Shown here piece by piece: positions 1-10,335 of a DNA stretch of 64,000 nucleotides. The translations under genes were made by a program, and so were the position numbers. Position 1 is the first letter of the stretch; the number at the start of each line of letters is the position of its first letter. The stretch is from Paenibacillus sp. L3-i20. GTDB lineage: Bacteria; Bacillota; Bacilli; Paenibacillales; Paenibacillaceae. The notes beneath the pieces are model-generated. The model had not been told where the DNA came from. It saw only the letters and a list, made by a program, of their open reading frames with translations, and searched no databases. The DNA lies in assembly GCF_022180385.2 (NCBI RefSeq), contig NZ_BQME02000001.1:636501-700500 (forward strand), given 5' to 3'.

Positions 1-1
1 T

Positions 2-142
2 GGAATAGGCGTACTGTTCTATCGTGAATCCGTCTCTTGGATCACACTCATTGGGATTATGACGATTATTGCGGGTACGCTGCTTGTGAATGCTCATGCA
101 TTGAAGCAGATGGTGATGAAGAAGCGGGTACGAGCTGTTTAA
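2..142 (+). CDS. C-terminal end of a small multidrug resistance (SMR/EmrE-like) transporter, partial
   Basis: The window opens inside a gene. The frame from base 2 reads GIGVLFYRESVSWITLIGIM and then a hydrophobic stretch (IIAGTLLV) before a basic tail and TAA at 140-142. This matches the last transmembrane helix of SMR-family drug/proton antiporters, where a glycine-rich patch and an ...ESxSW... turn precede helix 4. Only about 46 residues are visible, so substrate and pairing with a second SMR subunit cannot be judged. An EamA-type transporter end would look similar. Confidence 0.6.
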   Translation, partial: GIGVLFYRESVSWITLIGIMTIIAGTLLVNAHALKQMVMKKRVRAV

Positions 143-165
143 GTATTTACAGTAAGAACAGAAAA

Positions 166-224
166 GGAAGACCATTTTTGTAGAATTGAGTTACCACACA
201 ACAATTCGCAGAAAGCAGTCTTCC
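166..224. repeat. Imperfect inverted repeat (about 23-base arms)
   Basis: GGAAGAC at 166-172 pairs with GTCTTCC at 218-224, and GAATTG at 183-188 pairs with CAATTC at 202-207, with a mismatched stretch between. It lies between the SMR gene end and a MarR remnant. It may be the SMR terminator or the worn end of a mobile element. No transposase is visible. Confidence 0.35.
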
Positions 225-230
225 TATGAG

Positions 231-397
231 TCATATTGAAATAGATTTGATTTCACCTCTGGTTACAAACCAGTGAAATTGCCAGATTTCGTTCGCACGA
301 CTATTGTTAGGGTCACGGATACGCTCTATAAAACCTTTTTCCTCTAAATCATCCGCCATCCTTGCTATATTCTTCTTGTCTTTGTTTAGCTTTTCTC
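231..397 (-). pseudogene. Remnant of a MarR-family regulator (wing region)
   Basis: The minus-strand frame ending at the stop 231-233 reads NKDKKNIARMADDLEEKGFI and then ERIRDPNNSRAN. This is the recognition-helix and beta-wing segment of MarR-type winged-helix repressors (compare DKxxxxRLVDxLExxGLVERxxDPxDRRA). The frame is closed by a stop just upstream and continues downstream with unrelated residues, so neither the amino-terminal helices nor the dimerisation helix is present. I read it as a gene fragment. It sits next to an SMR transporter, a common target of MarR regulators. Confidence 0.5.
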
Positions 398-599
398 AGT
401 CGGCGATGAAATATATCGCATAAAAGTGGTCAAGCAATTATCCAATCTTATGTGTCGTATGCGGGAACAAGTCGACAGGTTGCACGCTCACACAATCGAT
501 TCTGTGCATCAAACGAAAAAAAATGATATTATGTATGATGGGTAAAGAACTTTACTATAGCTTATATCGTTTTTAAATGTTGCAACAAGAGGAGATATT

Positions 600-1577
600 A
601 TGAGTAACGAACAAAATTTTTGGCTTGATTTACCAAAGCCGTTTTTTATATTAGCACCAATGGAAGATGTCACAGATGTTGTATTTCGTCATGTCATTAG
701 TGAAGCTGCAAAACCTGACGTGTTTTTCACAGAATTCACAAGCACAGAAAGTTATTGTCACCCTGTAGGAAAAGACAGTGTACGTGGTCGCTTGACGTTC
801 ACAGAAGATGAGCAACCGATTGTCGCTCATATTTGGGGCAATAAACCTGCACTTTTTGCACAGATGAGTATTGATATGAAAAAACTTGGTTTTCGCGGTA
901 TCGATTTAAACATGGGATGCCCCGTACAAAACGTTGCATCCAATGGGAAAGGTGCTGGATTAATCCAACATCCTGACCTTGCAGCAGAAATTATTCAAGC
1001 AGCAAAAGCAGGTGGATTGCCAGTTAGTGTTAAAACAAGATTGGGTTACTTTGAAGTTGACGAGTGGCGCGATTGGTTAGGACATATATTGAAACAAGAT
1101 ATTGCGAATCTTTCCATTCACCTTCGTACAAAAAAAGAAATGAGCAAGGTAGAAGCACACTGGGAACTAATCCCTGAAATAAAAAAATTGCGTGATGAAA
1201 TTGCTCCAAATACGTTGTTAACCATTAATGGAGATATTCCAGACCGCGCAACAGGATTAAAATTAGTAGAACAATACGGCGTTGATGGAGTCATGATTGG
1301 CCGTGGCATTTTCACCAATCCATTTGCTTTTGAAAAAGAACCTAAAGAACATAGTGCGAAGGAATTTCTCAATTTACTTCTTTTACAGTTGGATCTTCAC
1401 GATAAATATTCAACTGAAACGCAGCCACGTTCATTTAAACCACTTCTTCGCTTTTTCAAAATCTATGTTCGTGGATTTAGAGGTGCAAACGAACTTAGAA
1501 TTCAATTAATGGATAGCAAGTCAACAGATGAAGTACGTCGTTTAGTACAAGCTGTTTTAGATCAAGAATTAGATTGA
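600..1577 (+). CDS. dus: tRNA-dihydrouridine synthase (Dus family)
   Basis: An FMN-dependent TIM-barrel enzyme that reduces uridines to dihydrouridine in tRNA with NADPH. The 325-residue length is normal for the family. Visible marks are [10 protein letters not shown] near residues 17-26 (FMN-binding strand 1), NMGCPV with the presumed catalytic Cys near 107, VKTRLG near 144, HLRT near 174, and NGDI...GVMIGRG near 209-236 (phosphate binding). AGAGGAG precedes the ATG. The gene stands alone and is closed by a strong terminator at 1610-1652. Which tRNA position it modifies cannot be read from the sequence. Confidence 0.92.
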   Translation: MSNEQNFWLDLPKPFFILAPMEDVTDVVFRHVISEAAKPDVFFTEFTSTESYCHPVGKDSVRGRLTFTEDEQPIVAHIWGNKPALFAQMSIDMKKLGFRGIDLNMGCPVQNVASNGKGAGLIQHPDLAAEIIQAAKAGGLPVSVKTRLGYFEVDEWRDWLGHILKQDIANLSIHLRTKKEMSKVEAHWELIPEIKKLRDEIAPNTLLTINGDIPDRATGLKLVEQYGVDGVMIGRGIFTNPFAFEKEPKEHSAKEFLNLLLLQLDLHDKYSTETQPRSFKPLLRFFKIYVRGFRGANELRIQLMDSKSTDEVRRLVQAVLDQELD

Positions 1578-1609
1578 ATCATATCGATTTGTACATGATT
1601 AAAAATAAT

Positions 1610-1652
1610 GAGAGACCTCCCAAAAGTTCAATGAACTCTTGAGAGGTCTCTC
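1610..1652 (+). terminator. Rho-independent terminator after the dus gene
   Basis: GAGAGACCTC pairs with GAGGTCTCTC around a loop that itself contains a short hairpin (AAGTTCA/TGAACTCTT), followed by TTTTT. It lies 33 bases after the dus stop codon. Confidence 0.85.
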
Positions 1653-1659
1653 ATTTTTG

Positions 1660-2130
1660 CACGATTTGGTCAAGCAGTGTTTCCTTGAAAGGAAACACTT
1701 GATGCTACTGACTTCTCAGCCTGATTACCGCATAGAGCATTTTTGTGCTCCATCGGCGATGATATCTACCGCTTAAGCGCGGTCCTTCATCATCGAATTA
1801 CTACGATAGTGATTTCATTACATAATGCCGCCAATAAGCTGCCTTTTCAATAAAAAGCAACTGGTCATTATGATCGGCTGCCGCACAGTATTAATAGAAC
1901 TTATATTTATTCGATGTAAAATTCTTCATATATTTTGATTCCTAGAAATTATTTCCCCTCCGCAGCATTCACATGTAGTTTACTTTCATATTGTTTTCCT
2001 AATTACTTTGAGAATCGCACTAACTAGAAACGTGACCTGAATCGTTCCAACAGCGGGTGCCACATCGGGAATTCGCTTATCAGAAAAATTACTTCGGAAT
2101 GGTATGAGAAGGTCCTTGACGATTTAAATA
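1660..2130. other. Gene-free stretch of about 470 bases
   Basis: No credible coding frame was found. It holds small inverted repeats, the clearest being GTGTTTCC/GGAAACAC around a six-base loop near 1678-1700, and a GATGAT...ATCATC stem enclosing ACCGC..GCGGT near 1757-1797. It separates the dus unit from the convergent groEL end. I see nothing that identifies it as a known RNA. Confidence 0.4.
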
Positions 2131-2134
2131 GAAA

Positions 2135-2156
2135 ACGGGCTCCCGAAGGAGCCCGT
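2135..2156 (-). terminator. Terminator of the groES-groEL operon
   Basis: ACGGGCTCC and GGAGCCCGT pair around CGAA, a stable tetraloop. On the minus strand it is followed by TTTTC. It lies 34 bases after the groEL stop. Confidence 0.9.
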
Positions 2157-2189
2157 AAACCTTGCTATTATAAGATTTTGGGGGATGAA

Positions 2190-3869
<1,680 letters not shown>

Positions 3870-3877
3870 TTACTTTA

Positions 3878-4159
3878 TTATTCGAAAATCGCGTGAATGT
3901 CGCTTTCTTTCATAATCAAATACTCTTTACCTTCGTATTTGATTTCTGTGCCTGCGTATTTGGAGAATAGAACGCGGTCGCCTTCTTTTACTTCCAATGC
4001 AACGCGAACGCCGTCTTTAAGCGATCCACTACCAACAGCTATAACTTTTCCTTCTTGCGGCTTTTCTTTAGCCGTATCCGGCAGCACGATGCCGCTCGCA
4101 GTTGTTTCTTCTTTCGCGATTGGTTCGATCAATACGCGTTCACCCAAAGGTTTAATCAT
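3878..4159 (-). CDS. groES: 10 kDa co-chaperonin GroES
   Basis: The heptameric lid of the GroEL chamber. I start it at the ATG at 4159 ([18 protein letters not shown]), with GAGGGAGG about 9 bases upstream, giving 93 residues, the usual GroES length. A longer frame from 4213 would add 18 residues but would run through the CIRCE operator and has no ribosome site, so I reject it. The mobile-loop region ([19 protein letters not shown]) and the [13 protein letters not shown] core are intact. Confidence 0.97.
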   Translation of the reverse strand: MIKPLGERVLIEPIAKEETTASGIVLPDTAKEKPQEGKVIAVGSGSLKDGVRVALEVKEGDRVLFSKYAGTEIKYEGKEYLIMKESDIHAIFE

Positions 4160-4202
4160 TGAAAATAGCCTCCCTCGATAATTGTCGCTTATTAACATTT
4201 CG

Positions 4203-4229
4203 TTAGCACTCATAAGCGGATAGTGCTAA
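4203..4229 (-). promoter_or_regulatory. CIRCE operator (HrcA binding site)
   Basis: TTAGCACTC - 9 bases - TAGTGCTAA, one mismatch from the CIRCE consensus (TTAGCACTC-N9-GAGTGCTAA). It starts a few bases after the predicted transcription start of groES, the standard position for HrcA repression. Confidence 0.95.
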
Positions 4230-4240
4230 CAACTGTTTTT

Positions 4241-4269
4241 ATCATACCTATTTTCACGGTCGATTTCAA
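4241..4269 (-). promoter_or_regulatory. SigA promoter of groES-groEL
   Basis: On the minus strand TTGAAA (4264-4269) and TATGAT (4241-4246) are separated by exactly 17 bases. The start would fall near 4234, just ahead of the CIRCE element. Confidence 0.85.
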
Positions 4270-4342
4270 GTGCTTGGTTTTATTTTTCAGTATTTTTGCG
4301 CTACTTAAGAAAAAGAAAAGCTTATGTGCACCTCTAAAGCGA

Positions 4343-4936
4343 TTACTCGTCCCTATAATGCAAACCATTCATAATAAAATCGGTCAAATCTTCGATCAAT
4401 GATTCTATGTCTGGCAGCTTTTCAACATTGATCTCTATCCAATATTTCTGATGCCTATGGAACAGCAACGCACCTACAATCGACATAAAAGTAGTATCAA
4501 GGGAACGAAAGTGAAAATACCCTTGCTCCCGTCCCTCACCTACCCACTTTTGAAGTAATCTCCACATCGGCATAACATGTTGTCTAATTAATTCAATACG
4601 AGGTGAATTCATAACGATCTCTTGTTGAATAATACTAATGATCTCTGGGTCAGAGAACCGGAACATAGAGACTTCGCGAATAATAAGCTTAACTCCAAGA
4701 ACAGGATGCAGCTCTCTATCGACACTAGAAATTCTATCGTTAGGAATAAATGTTTCAAAAAGCGCATTGTACAAATTTTCTTTTCCGCCAAAATGATAGG
4801 AGACCAGCGCTACATTAGCGCTTGCCTCATCGCAAATTTGTCTAATGGTCGTTCCGTCATATCCCTGTTTTGCAATTAACTTCTTCGCCGCAAGCAAAAT
4901 TCGAATTTTAATATCTGTATCGTCAGCAATCTTCAT
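4343..4936 (-). CDS. TetR-family transcriptional regulator
   Basis: A 197-residue protein with an amino-terminal helix-turn-helix (AAKKLIAKQGYDGTTIRQIC followed by DEASANVALVSYHFGGKENLY, about residues 14-56), the typical TetR DNA-binding domain. The carboxy-terminal ligand domain is of the CecR/YbiH type with no clear ligand. GGAGGACGTTC precedes the ATG. The gene lies 30 bases behind the membrane-protein gene and is probably co-transcribed with it. The AT-rich double dyad in that operon's promoter (6151-6180) is the likely operator, so autoregulation is expected. Confidence 0.9.
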   Translation of the reverse strand: MKIADDTDIKIRILLAAKKLIAKQGYDGTTIRQICDEASANVALVSYHFGGKENLYNALFETFIPNDRISSVDRELHPVLGVKLIIREVSMFRFSDPEIISIIQQEIVMNSPRIELIRQHVMPMWRLLQKWVGEGREQGYFHFRSLDTTFMSIVGALLFHRHQKYWIEINVEKLPDIESLIEDLTDFIMNGLHYRDE

Positions 4937-4966
4937 GAACGTCCTCCATGCTGTTTCTTATGAATG

Positions 4967-6127
4967 TTATTCTTTATGATTGGCTATAATCGCTTGTGCC
5001 TCACGAACGTATTGACCTTTTACAGCTACAGCACCTGCACTTATAGCAACCGCTATGCAACTAATTAAGATAAGCATCCCCGCATCGGCTCCAACACTAG
5101 GTCCTCCGAACAAAATATTCATCGTACCGTCTACAGCGTAAGTTGCTGGCAAACCCGTTCCGAGGCTCGTGTAGAAATCTGACAGTAACTCACGGGGAAC
5201 TATCGCACCTGACGCTACAAGTTGTACAGAAAGCAGCATAATATTAAAGAGCATACCCGCCATTCCCAGCACATACAAGAACATTTGTGAAACAAACATA
5301 AACGTTAGAACAAACAGCAGTTGGAATCCCCATAGTTGTAAGAACCCTTCTTCAACTTGCCCGCCTAATGCAAGAAGTAACGTCGAACCAACTAAAGCAA
5401 CCACGATAGCAGAAATTATATTTATGAAGCTCCTTGCACCGAATCTCCTCCATTTACTGATGCTTCCTGCGACTGCTATAGAGGATTGCTCCAAATTCAT
5501 TCCCATTATCATTGCCCCAACATAAGATGCAAGCACCATCATCATCGGCACCATTTGATTGTTCATCCCTTGAACAATATTAGATGATTGGAATTCAGAC
5601 CTTACCCGTTCAGACAAACTTTCCGAAGTAGCTACAGCCTGTTCCACTGGTACGTTCATAGCAGTGATTGTTTGCATAATACCCATGGAAACAGCATTCT
5701 TGTTTACTTCTGCCGTAATTTGCGCCGCGGCGCCGCTCATAATGCTTTTGATTAAAGCAGGGTTCGATTCATTGATATAGTATTGTAAGCTTGCTTGGCC
5801 TTCAATCATTGCGACTTGTTTAGAAAAATCGCTAGGGATATGAACAATCATCTGTAATTTCCGTTCATTCAGCTCTTCTTTCGCCGATTCTAGAGAATCC
5901 AACTGAACCATGTCGAAAGGCAGTCCCTTTACCAAGTTTGCGGCTATCTCTTTTCCCATACCGGCATCTTCCGTTACGATTGCAATTCGCAATGTATCTA
6001 CACGATCCGTCACTCCATTATAACCTGTCATCCAAATGACCGAAAAAATAATTTGAAACATCAATGCCGTTATAATACCAACCCATGTTGTTGGACGTTT
6101 CATAAACGCTTTTAATGCTGATCCCAT
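4967..6127 (-). CDS. ABC-2/YhgE-Pip-like membrane protein
   Basis: A 386-residue protein. A transmembrane segment near residues 17-35 is followed by a long extracytoplasmic region (about 40-190: DTLRIAIVTEDAG...LQMIVHIPSDFSKQV), then five or six hydrophobic helices to residue 375. This layout matches YhgE/Pip and ABC-2 permease proteins of Firmicutes, which are linked to export or to phage/secretion roles. No ATPase gene is adjacent. It is the first gene of the pair with the TetR regulator, whose control it probably shares, so an efflux role is plausible but not shown. Confidence 0.7.
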   Translation of the reverse strand: MGSALKAFMKRPTTWVGIITALMFQIIFSVIWMTGYNGVTDRVDTLRIAIVTEDAGMGKEIAANLVKGLPFDMVQLDSLESAKEELNERKLQMIVHIPSDFSKQVAMIEGQASLQYYINESNPALIKSIMSGAAAQITAEVNKNAVSMGIMQTITAMNVPVEQAVATSESLSERVRSEFQSSNIVQGMNNQMVPMMMVLASYVGAMIMGMNLEQSSIAVAGSISKWRRFGARSFINIISAIVVALVGSTLLLALGGQVEEGFLQLWGFQLLFVLTFMFVSQMFLYVLGMAGMLFNIMLLSVQLVASGAIVPRELLSDFYTSLGTGLPATYAVDGTMNILFGGPSVGADAGMLILISCIAVAISAGAVAVKGQYVREAQAIIANHKE

Positions 6128-6150
6128 TTAAACCACTCCATTTCACTAAA

Positions 6151-6180
6151 TTAAACAATCGTTTAAAACAACTGTTTAAA
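6151..6180 (-). promoter_or_regulatory. Double dyad, probable TetR operator
   Basis: TTAAACAATCGTTTAA (6151-6166) is a near-perfect palindrome. It overlaps a second dyad, TTTAAA-7-TTTAAA (6162-6180). Together they lie immediately downstream of the -10 hexamer of the membrane-protein/tetR operon, where a bound repressor would block transcription. Confidence 0.6.
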
Positions 6181-6209
6181 TTATGTTCTTGATACACTCC
6201 TCTTGTCAA
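6180..6209 (-). promoter_or_regulatory. SigA-like promoter of the membrane-protein/tetR operon
   Basis: Minus strand TTGACA (6204-6209), 18-base spacer, CATAAT (6180-6185). The -10 abuts the dyad operator. Confidence 0.65.
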
Positions 6210-6219
6210 GCACAAAAAA

Positions 6220-6247
6220 AGCTGCCGTTTCATTAGAAACGACAGCT
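6220..6247 (-). terminator. Terminator after tatC
   Basis: On the minus strand AGCTGTCGTTTC pairs with GAAACGGCAGCT around a four-base loop, followed by a run of T. It closes the tat/mo-cofactor transcription unit upstream of the next promoter. Confidence 0.85.
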
Positions 6248-6325
6248 CACCTTTTATATAACGATGTACGTATGAAATTGTTATATTCCTAACCTACAAC
6301 TTACACTTCAATTAGTCCCTTAGAC

Positions 6326-7135
6326 TTATTCTTCATCCTGTTCCTCATCCCACTTTTCATCAGCAACTTGCTGCTTCTTGTAAATAATTCCGGAGAAGAA
6401 CACACTCGCTTCGTACAAAATAATAAGCGGAATGATAACAAGCACGTCCGAAATAAAGTCCGGTGGTGTAATCATTACCCCAATTGCTGCCATAATGAAG
6501 TAGGCAAGACGCCGCATTTTACGCAATCTTATTGGGTTGACGATCCGGATAGCTGTCAGGAACATAATTAATAACGGTAGTTCGAATAATAGTGAAATCG
6601 GTATTAATATGCTAAACATAAATGAAAAATATTGGATAATGCCATACGTTTCCGTCAAATCCAATTTTGCCGCAATGGCACGAGTAAAATCATACGCTAG
6701 CGGAAATACGACAAAATAAGCAAATGACAAACCGATTAAAAACATTATAAGTGCAAATGGTACATACTTTAGCGTCGAACGTTGCTCATGTTTCCTAAGT
6801 GCTGGTTTTACAAACGACCATAATTGGAATGTGGTAAAAGGCAGTGTAATCACTAACGCAATTACGAATGCAATTTTCATATACATGCCAATACCATCCC
6901 ATAACGAGAACGTATGTAAGGAAAGTGTATCGTCTGCTGGAGGTTGCGTCATTAGAAAATCATACACCGGTTGTGCGACAGTTAATCCAAGTATAAGACC
7001 TATAGTCAGTACAATAATGACGTAGATAAGACGTTTTCGAAATTCCCCTAAATGCTCGAACAGCGGCATCAACCCATCTTCCCGAATGAACCCTTTGCTG
7101 CCAGCCGTTTCCTGCTTCTTGTTGTCCATCGACAT
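6326..7135 (-). CDS. tatC: Sec-independent protein translocase TatC
   Basis: A polytopic receptor of the twin-arginine translocation pathway that exports folded proteins. The 269-residue protein has the family opening LFEHLGEFRKRLIYVI near residue 25 and six hydrophobic helices, with FAYFVVFPLAYDF in the helix 3 region and a helix-6 region reading AAIGVMITPPDFISD. The acidic tail (DEEQDEE) is cytoplasmic. It lies 58 bases behind tatA. GGAGG stands about 13 bases before the first ATG; the third codon is also ATG. Confidence 0.96.
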   Translation of the reverse strand: MSMDNKKQETAGSKGFIREDGLMPLFEHLGEFRKRLIYVIIVLTIGLILGLTVAQPVYDFLMTQPPADDTLSLHTFSLWDGIGMYMKIAFVIALVITLPFTTFQLWSFVKPALRKHEQRSTLKYVPFALIMFLIGLSFAYFVVFPLAYDFTRAIAAKLDLTETYGIIQYFSFMFSILIPISLLFELPLLIMFLTAIRIVNPIRLRKMRRLAYFIMAAIGVMITPPDFISDVLVIIPLIILYEASVFFSGIIYKKQQVADEKWDEEQDEE

Positions 7136-7193
7136 TGTCTATATGCCGCCTCCTTCCTAATAATCTATACCTGCAAGAAAAAAGCGGGCCCGA

Positions 7194-7427
7194 TTAATCC
7201 GGCAACCGCTTATTTTCCTTCTCGTTATTTTCTGTCCGGTTCACTTCAATACGACTTTTGTCTTTATCCTTGTAATCGTCATCGTCCATCATTTCACGAG
7301 CACCTGATTTGAACTCGCGTAGCGTTTTTCCGAATGCCCGGCCGAGTTCCGGCAGTTTTTTTGGACCAAACAGCAACAAGGCTATAAGAACAAGCAGGAT
7401 AACACCTGATGCACCTAATCCACCCAT
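7194..7427 (-). CDS. tatA: Twin-arginine translocase subunit TatA
   Basis: The pore-forming Tat component. I start at 7427 (MGGLGASGVILLVLIALLLF), where AGGAGG lies 8 bases upstream; a longer frame from 7454 lacks such a site. The 77 residues show one amino-terminal membrane helix, the FGPKKLPELGRAFGKTLREFKSG hinge/amphipathic helix and a charged tail. Together with tatC it makes a minimal TatAC system like B. subtilis TatAy/TatCy, which lies in the same genomic neighbourhood. Confidence 0.95.
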   Translation of the reverse strand: MGGLGASGVILLVLIALLLFGPKKLPELGRAFGKTLREFKSGAREMMDDDDYKDKDKSRIEVNRTENNEKENKRLPD

Positions 7428-7496
7428 TTCTTTGCCTCCTAATCTCATTATCAATCATTGAATGTATAAAGCATGTCCAAGCTTGGAATTTAGTTG

Positions 7497-8549
7497 TTAA
7501 CAGCCAAGTAAGCCGCCATAACCAAGCTCCACAATATCTTTGCGAACGATGATATCACCAGCGAGTATTCTTGGCAATAACACATCGAAGGACGTATAAG
7601 GATCATGCATGACACAACCTGGCAAGCCCATAATCGGCACTTCGCCTATGTAGCCCATAAGAAGCATTGAGCCGGGTAACATTGGTGTTCCATAGCTGAC
7701 AATATCGGCACCCGCAGCTTTAATAGCTCCTGGTGTACGATCATCTGGATCAACCGACATCCCACCCGTTACGAGTATCATATCATACCCTTGATCAAGC
7801 AAATAGTGTATTTCCTTGACAATTATTTGTCGATCATCTGGAGCGAAACGCTGTTCAGCAACCTCAGACCCCAAAGCACTCAGTTTCAATGCAACTGCTG
7901 GTCCAAACTTATCTTGAATTCTACCGTTAAACACTTCGCTTCCTGTTGTCAGCAACCCCACTTTAAACTTGCGCAAAGAACGAATATGAATAGGCGCGGC
8001 GCCATCATGCTTCTCACGAAATGCTCTAGCAAGGCGTTCTACCTCTTCAACCTTCCTCTTCGGTACAACAAGTGGAATGGCTCTTGTTGCTGCCAACAGT
8101 CCGCCAACTTGAACGACAGCATTGTTTTTCACAGTAGCTAAAGCAATCTCTCCAAGCTCATTAATGGCCTCAACGATGCTTTGATCAATTTGAGCTAGTC
8201 CCATTATAGATGACTTCAAACTTACTTTTCCTTCATGAGGAAGAGTGAGATTGAGATCACTACTCGCAAGCGCTTCTGCCATACGAATAGCTGCATCATC
8301 CTCGTGTAAATCTTCGTCGCCTAGTTCCATAACGTAAATATGCTCTTTGCCGATATCAAGCAGACTAGGAATATCCTCTTCTTTAATGAGATGCCCCCGG
8401 TTGAACAACCTTCCTTTAAATTGCCCAGGAATAATACGTGTCAAATCATGTGCTAATCGTAATCCGACAGCATCATGAACGGGTACTTCCTTTAGTTTAG
8501 TTGATATCCCAATCCTAATGATATTATCGGTTTCATCTTCCATAATCAT
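7497..8549 (-). CDS. MoeA/CinA-like molybdopterin-binding protein
   Basis: A 350-residue protein. An amino-terminal segment shared with MoeA domain II (HDAVGLRLAHDLTRIIPGQFKGRLFNRGHLIKEED) is followed by a MoCF-binding domain near residues 190-320 (KVGLLTTGSEVFNGRIQDKFGPAV, VTGGMSVDPDDRTPGAIKAAG, PMLPGSMLLMGY, PIMGLPGCVMHDPYTSFDVLLPRI). It lacks the MoeA carboxy-terminal domain, so it is a short MoeA-like form that binds molybdopterin or acts late in cofactor synthesis. It overlaps mogA by four bases (ATGA), implying translational coupling. Confidence 0.85.
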   Translation of the reverse strand: MIMEDETDNIIRIGISTKLKEVPVHDAVGLRLAHDLTRIIPGQFKGRLFNRGHLIKEEDIPSLLDIGKEHIYVMELGDEDLHEDDAAIRMAEALASSDLNLTLPHEGKVSLKSSIMGLAQIDQSIVEAINELGEIALATVKNNAVVQVGGLLAATRAIPLVVPKRKVEEVERLARAFREKHDGAAPIHIRSLRKFKVGLLTTGSEVFNGRIQDKFGPAVALKLSALGSEVAEQRFAPDDRQIIVKEIHYLLDQGYDMILVTGGMSVDPDDRTPGAIKAAGADIVSYGTPMLPGSMLLMGYIGEVPIMGLPGCVMHDPYTSFDVLLPRILAGDIIVRKDIVELGYGGLLGC

Positions 8550-9040
8550 CCGTTATGCTCTCCAAATTGGCCAGACAAAATACCTAGCGCATGGGGCAGC
8601 TGATCCATAATAGCCATAAGGCTTTCATGAACTCCCTTCGGACTGCCTGGTAAGTTAACGATAAGCGAGCTACCTCGTATTCCACATACGCCGCGTGATA
8701 ACATTGCACGTCGCGTCTTCTGCAATGCCCCCATACGCATCGCTTCAGCGAGTCCAGGAACCTGTCGATCAATTACTCTGAGCGTAGCTTCTGGTGTTAT
8801 ATCACGTGGAGCAAGTCCAGTGCCACCCGTTGTCAGCACGAGATCCGCTTGAAAATATTCCGTCATCTCGATCAATGCTGCCATAATTTCGTCTTGCTCA
8901 TCGGGTACTATTCTGTAATCCACAATTACGCCGCCTAGCTCTTCCTCGATAAGCTCTCGAATAACTTGTGCAGACGTATCCTCGCGTTCACCGCGCGAGC
9001 CTTTGTCGCTAGCTGTTAGTAGCGCAACCTTCCACTGCAT
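8546..9040 (-). CDS. mogA: MogA/MoaB-family molybdopterin adenylyltransferase
   Basis: A 164-residue MoCF-fold enzyme that adenylates molybdopterin before metal insertion. The fold signatures are LLTASDKGSRGEREDTSAQ near residue 7, VLTTGGTGLAPRDITPEAT near 70-90 and GIRGSSLIVNLPGSPKGVHE near 120-140. A strong GGAGGAATGGGAG site precedes the ATG. It lies between moaC and the MoeA-like gene in one unit. MoaB and MogA cannot be separated from sequence alone. Confidence 0.9.
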   Translation of the reverse strand: MQWKVALLTASDKGSRGEREDTSAQVIRELIEEELGGVIVDYRIVPDEQDEIMAALIEMTEYFQADLVLTTGGTGLAPRDITPEATLRVIDRQVPGLAEAMRMGALQKTRRAMLSRGVCGIRGSSLIVNLPGSPKGVHESLMAIMDQLPHALGILSGQFGEHNG

Positions 9041-9067
9041 CTCCCATTCCTCCTATCTCTATTTCGA

Positions 9068-9547
9068 TCAAGGGGTTGTTGGACGTTGATAATCCCCATT
9101 TTTGCCGCCAGATTTCGCTAATAGCTGCGTCGGCCCGATGACCATGTCCTTTTGCAACGCTTTGCACATGTCATATACCGTCAGAGCGGTAGCAGACACT
9201 GCCGTTAACGCTTCCATTTCGACCCCTGTTTTACCCTTTGTCTTAACTGTTCCTTCTATATAAAGCTCATCCAAACCATTATCGCTGAAAACAATGTTGA
9301 TGCCTGTAAGCGGTAGTGGATGGCACATTGGAATCCACTCTGATGTTTTTTTGGCTGCCATAATACCTGCAACCTGAGCAACAGCAAGTACATCACCTTT
9401 GCCAATCTTACCTTCTTTAATGCGAGTCAGTGTCGAGCTATCCATCGATACTGTAGTATGAGCTGTCGCTTCCCTTGACGTAACTTCCTTATCGGAAATG
9501 TCGACCATTCGGGCTCTGCCCTGTTCATTGAAGTGCGTTAACTCCAT
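9068..9547 (-). CDS. moaC: Cyclic pyranopterin monophosphate synthase MoaC
   Basis: Converts the MoaA product to cyclic pyranopterin monophosphate in molybdenum-cofactor synthesis. The 159-residue protein has [18 protein letters not shown] at the start, [10 protein letters not shown] near 78 (active-site loop), [26 protein letters not shown] near 106-131 (DMCK motif) and AKSGGK near the end. No moaA, moaD or moaE lies nearby, so the rest of the pathway must be elsewhere. First of the moaC-mogA-moeA-like set. Confidence 0.95.
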   Translation of the reverse strand: MELTHFNEQGRARMVDISDKEVTSREATAHTTVSMDSSTLTRIKEGKIGKGDVLAVAQVAGIMAAKKTSEWIPMCHPLPLTGINIVFSDNGLDELYIEGTVKTKGKTGVEMEALTAVSATALTVYDMCKALQKDMVIGPTQLLAKSGGKNGDYQRPTTP

Positions 9548-9574
9548 ATGGTTCGCCCTTTCATTTCTCTTAAA

Positions 9575-10192
9575 TCAATTTATGTACATATAGGTCGATT
9601 TCTCCGTAATTACGCCGTCCAATCGCAAATCATGAACCTCAGAAGGCACATGTTCTACAAGTTGAGCTTCGAACGAAGCACCGATCCATAACAGTTTTTT
9701 ATCCCTGTAGTTAGATGATTCCAATAACGATTCTGCCAATCGATCATAATATCCACCGCCATAGCCCATTCGACCACCTTGAAGATCGAACGCTAATCCA
9801 GGCACGACAATCATATCAAGCATAAAAGATTGTTGGAGCGCAGGAGAAAGATCAGGATCAGGTTCTAGTATGCCAAAAGAGTCTTTCTTTAGCTCATTCC
9901 AGTCTCTTAGTCTGTGCAACGTCATAGAATGATCTGCCTCAATGCATTTGGGCACTATAACATCCAGCCCATTCTGCCAACACCAAGTTACAAAATCTCT
10001 TAAGTCCAATTCACTTCGAAAAGACACATAGACCAAGATGGATTTAATGCTTCGTTCCTCCACCAAATTAGCTAAATGTCTGCAAGCGCTTGATGACCAT
10101 TTTGACCGAGTATCTACATCTATTGCGTTTCTTAACATTGACAGTCTAGTACGAAAGGCGGCTTTATTAGTTATCCCGTTTCCAGTAGCCAT
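9575..10192 (-). CDS. 5-formyltetrahydrofolate cyclo-ligase
   Basis: ATP-dependent conversion of 5-formyl-THF to 5,10-methenyl-THF. The 205-residue protein has the family's amino-terminal arginine/lysine helix (KAAFRTRLSMLRNAI), VPGLAFDLQGGRMGYGGGYY (the glycine-rich phosphate loop, about 128-150) and a late EVHDLRLDGVITE motif. It lies 27 bases upstream of moaC on the same strand and may begin that transcript. It faces away from ydiF, with about 140 bases of shared promoter space. Confidence 0.93.
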   Translation of the reverse strand: MATGNGITNKAAFRTRLSMLRNAIDVDTRSKWSSSACRHLANLVEERSIKSILVYVSFRSELDLRDFVTWCWQNGLDVIVPKCIEADHSMTLHRLRDWNELKKDSFGILEPDPDLSPALQQSFMLDMIVVPGLAFDLQGGRMGYGGGYYDRLAESLLESSNYRDKKLLWIGASFEAQLVEHVPSEVHDLRLDGVITEKSTYMYIN

Positions 10193-10335
10193 AACCTCTC
10201 ATCCATCCTTCTTCCCGTCATCAAATAAACTTACATGTAGTGTACCATTGTTATACAACTTTCGCCAATGGAAGCGCTAGTTTGTGGTAAACTAGAAGGA
10301 AATCATCGATGCAATGAAGGGGCGTAGATTTCGAT

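Noticed and set aside
1660-2130. A structured non-coding RNA in the dus-groEL gap
   Set aside because: Small hairpins are present, but nothing matches a known RNA, there is no clear promoter, and no conserved core could be recognised by eye.
4160-4213. An 18-residue extension of GroES
   Set aside because: It runs through the CIRCE operator and has no ribosome site; GroES proteins start with the MIKPLGERV-type sequence.
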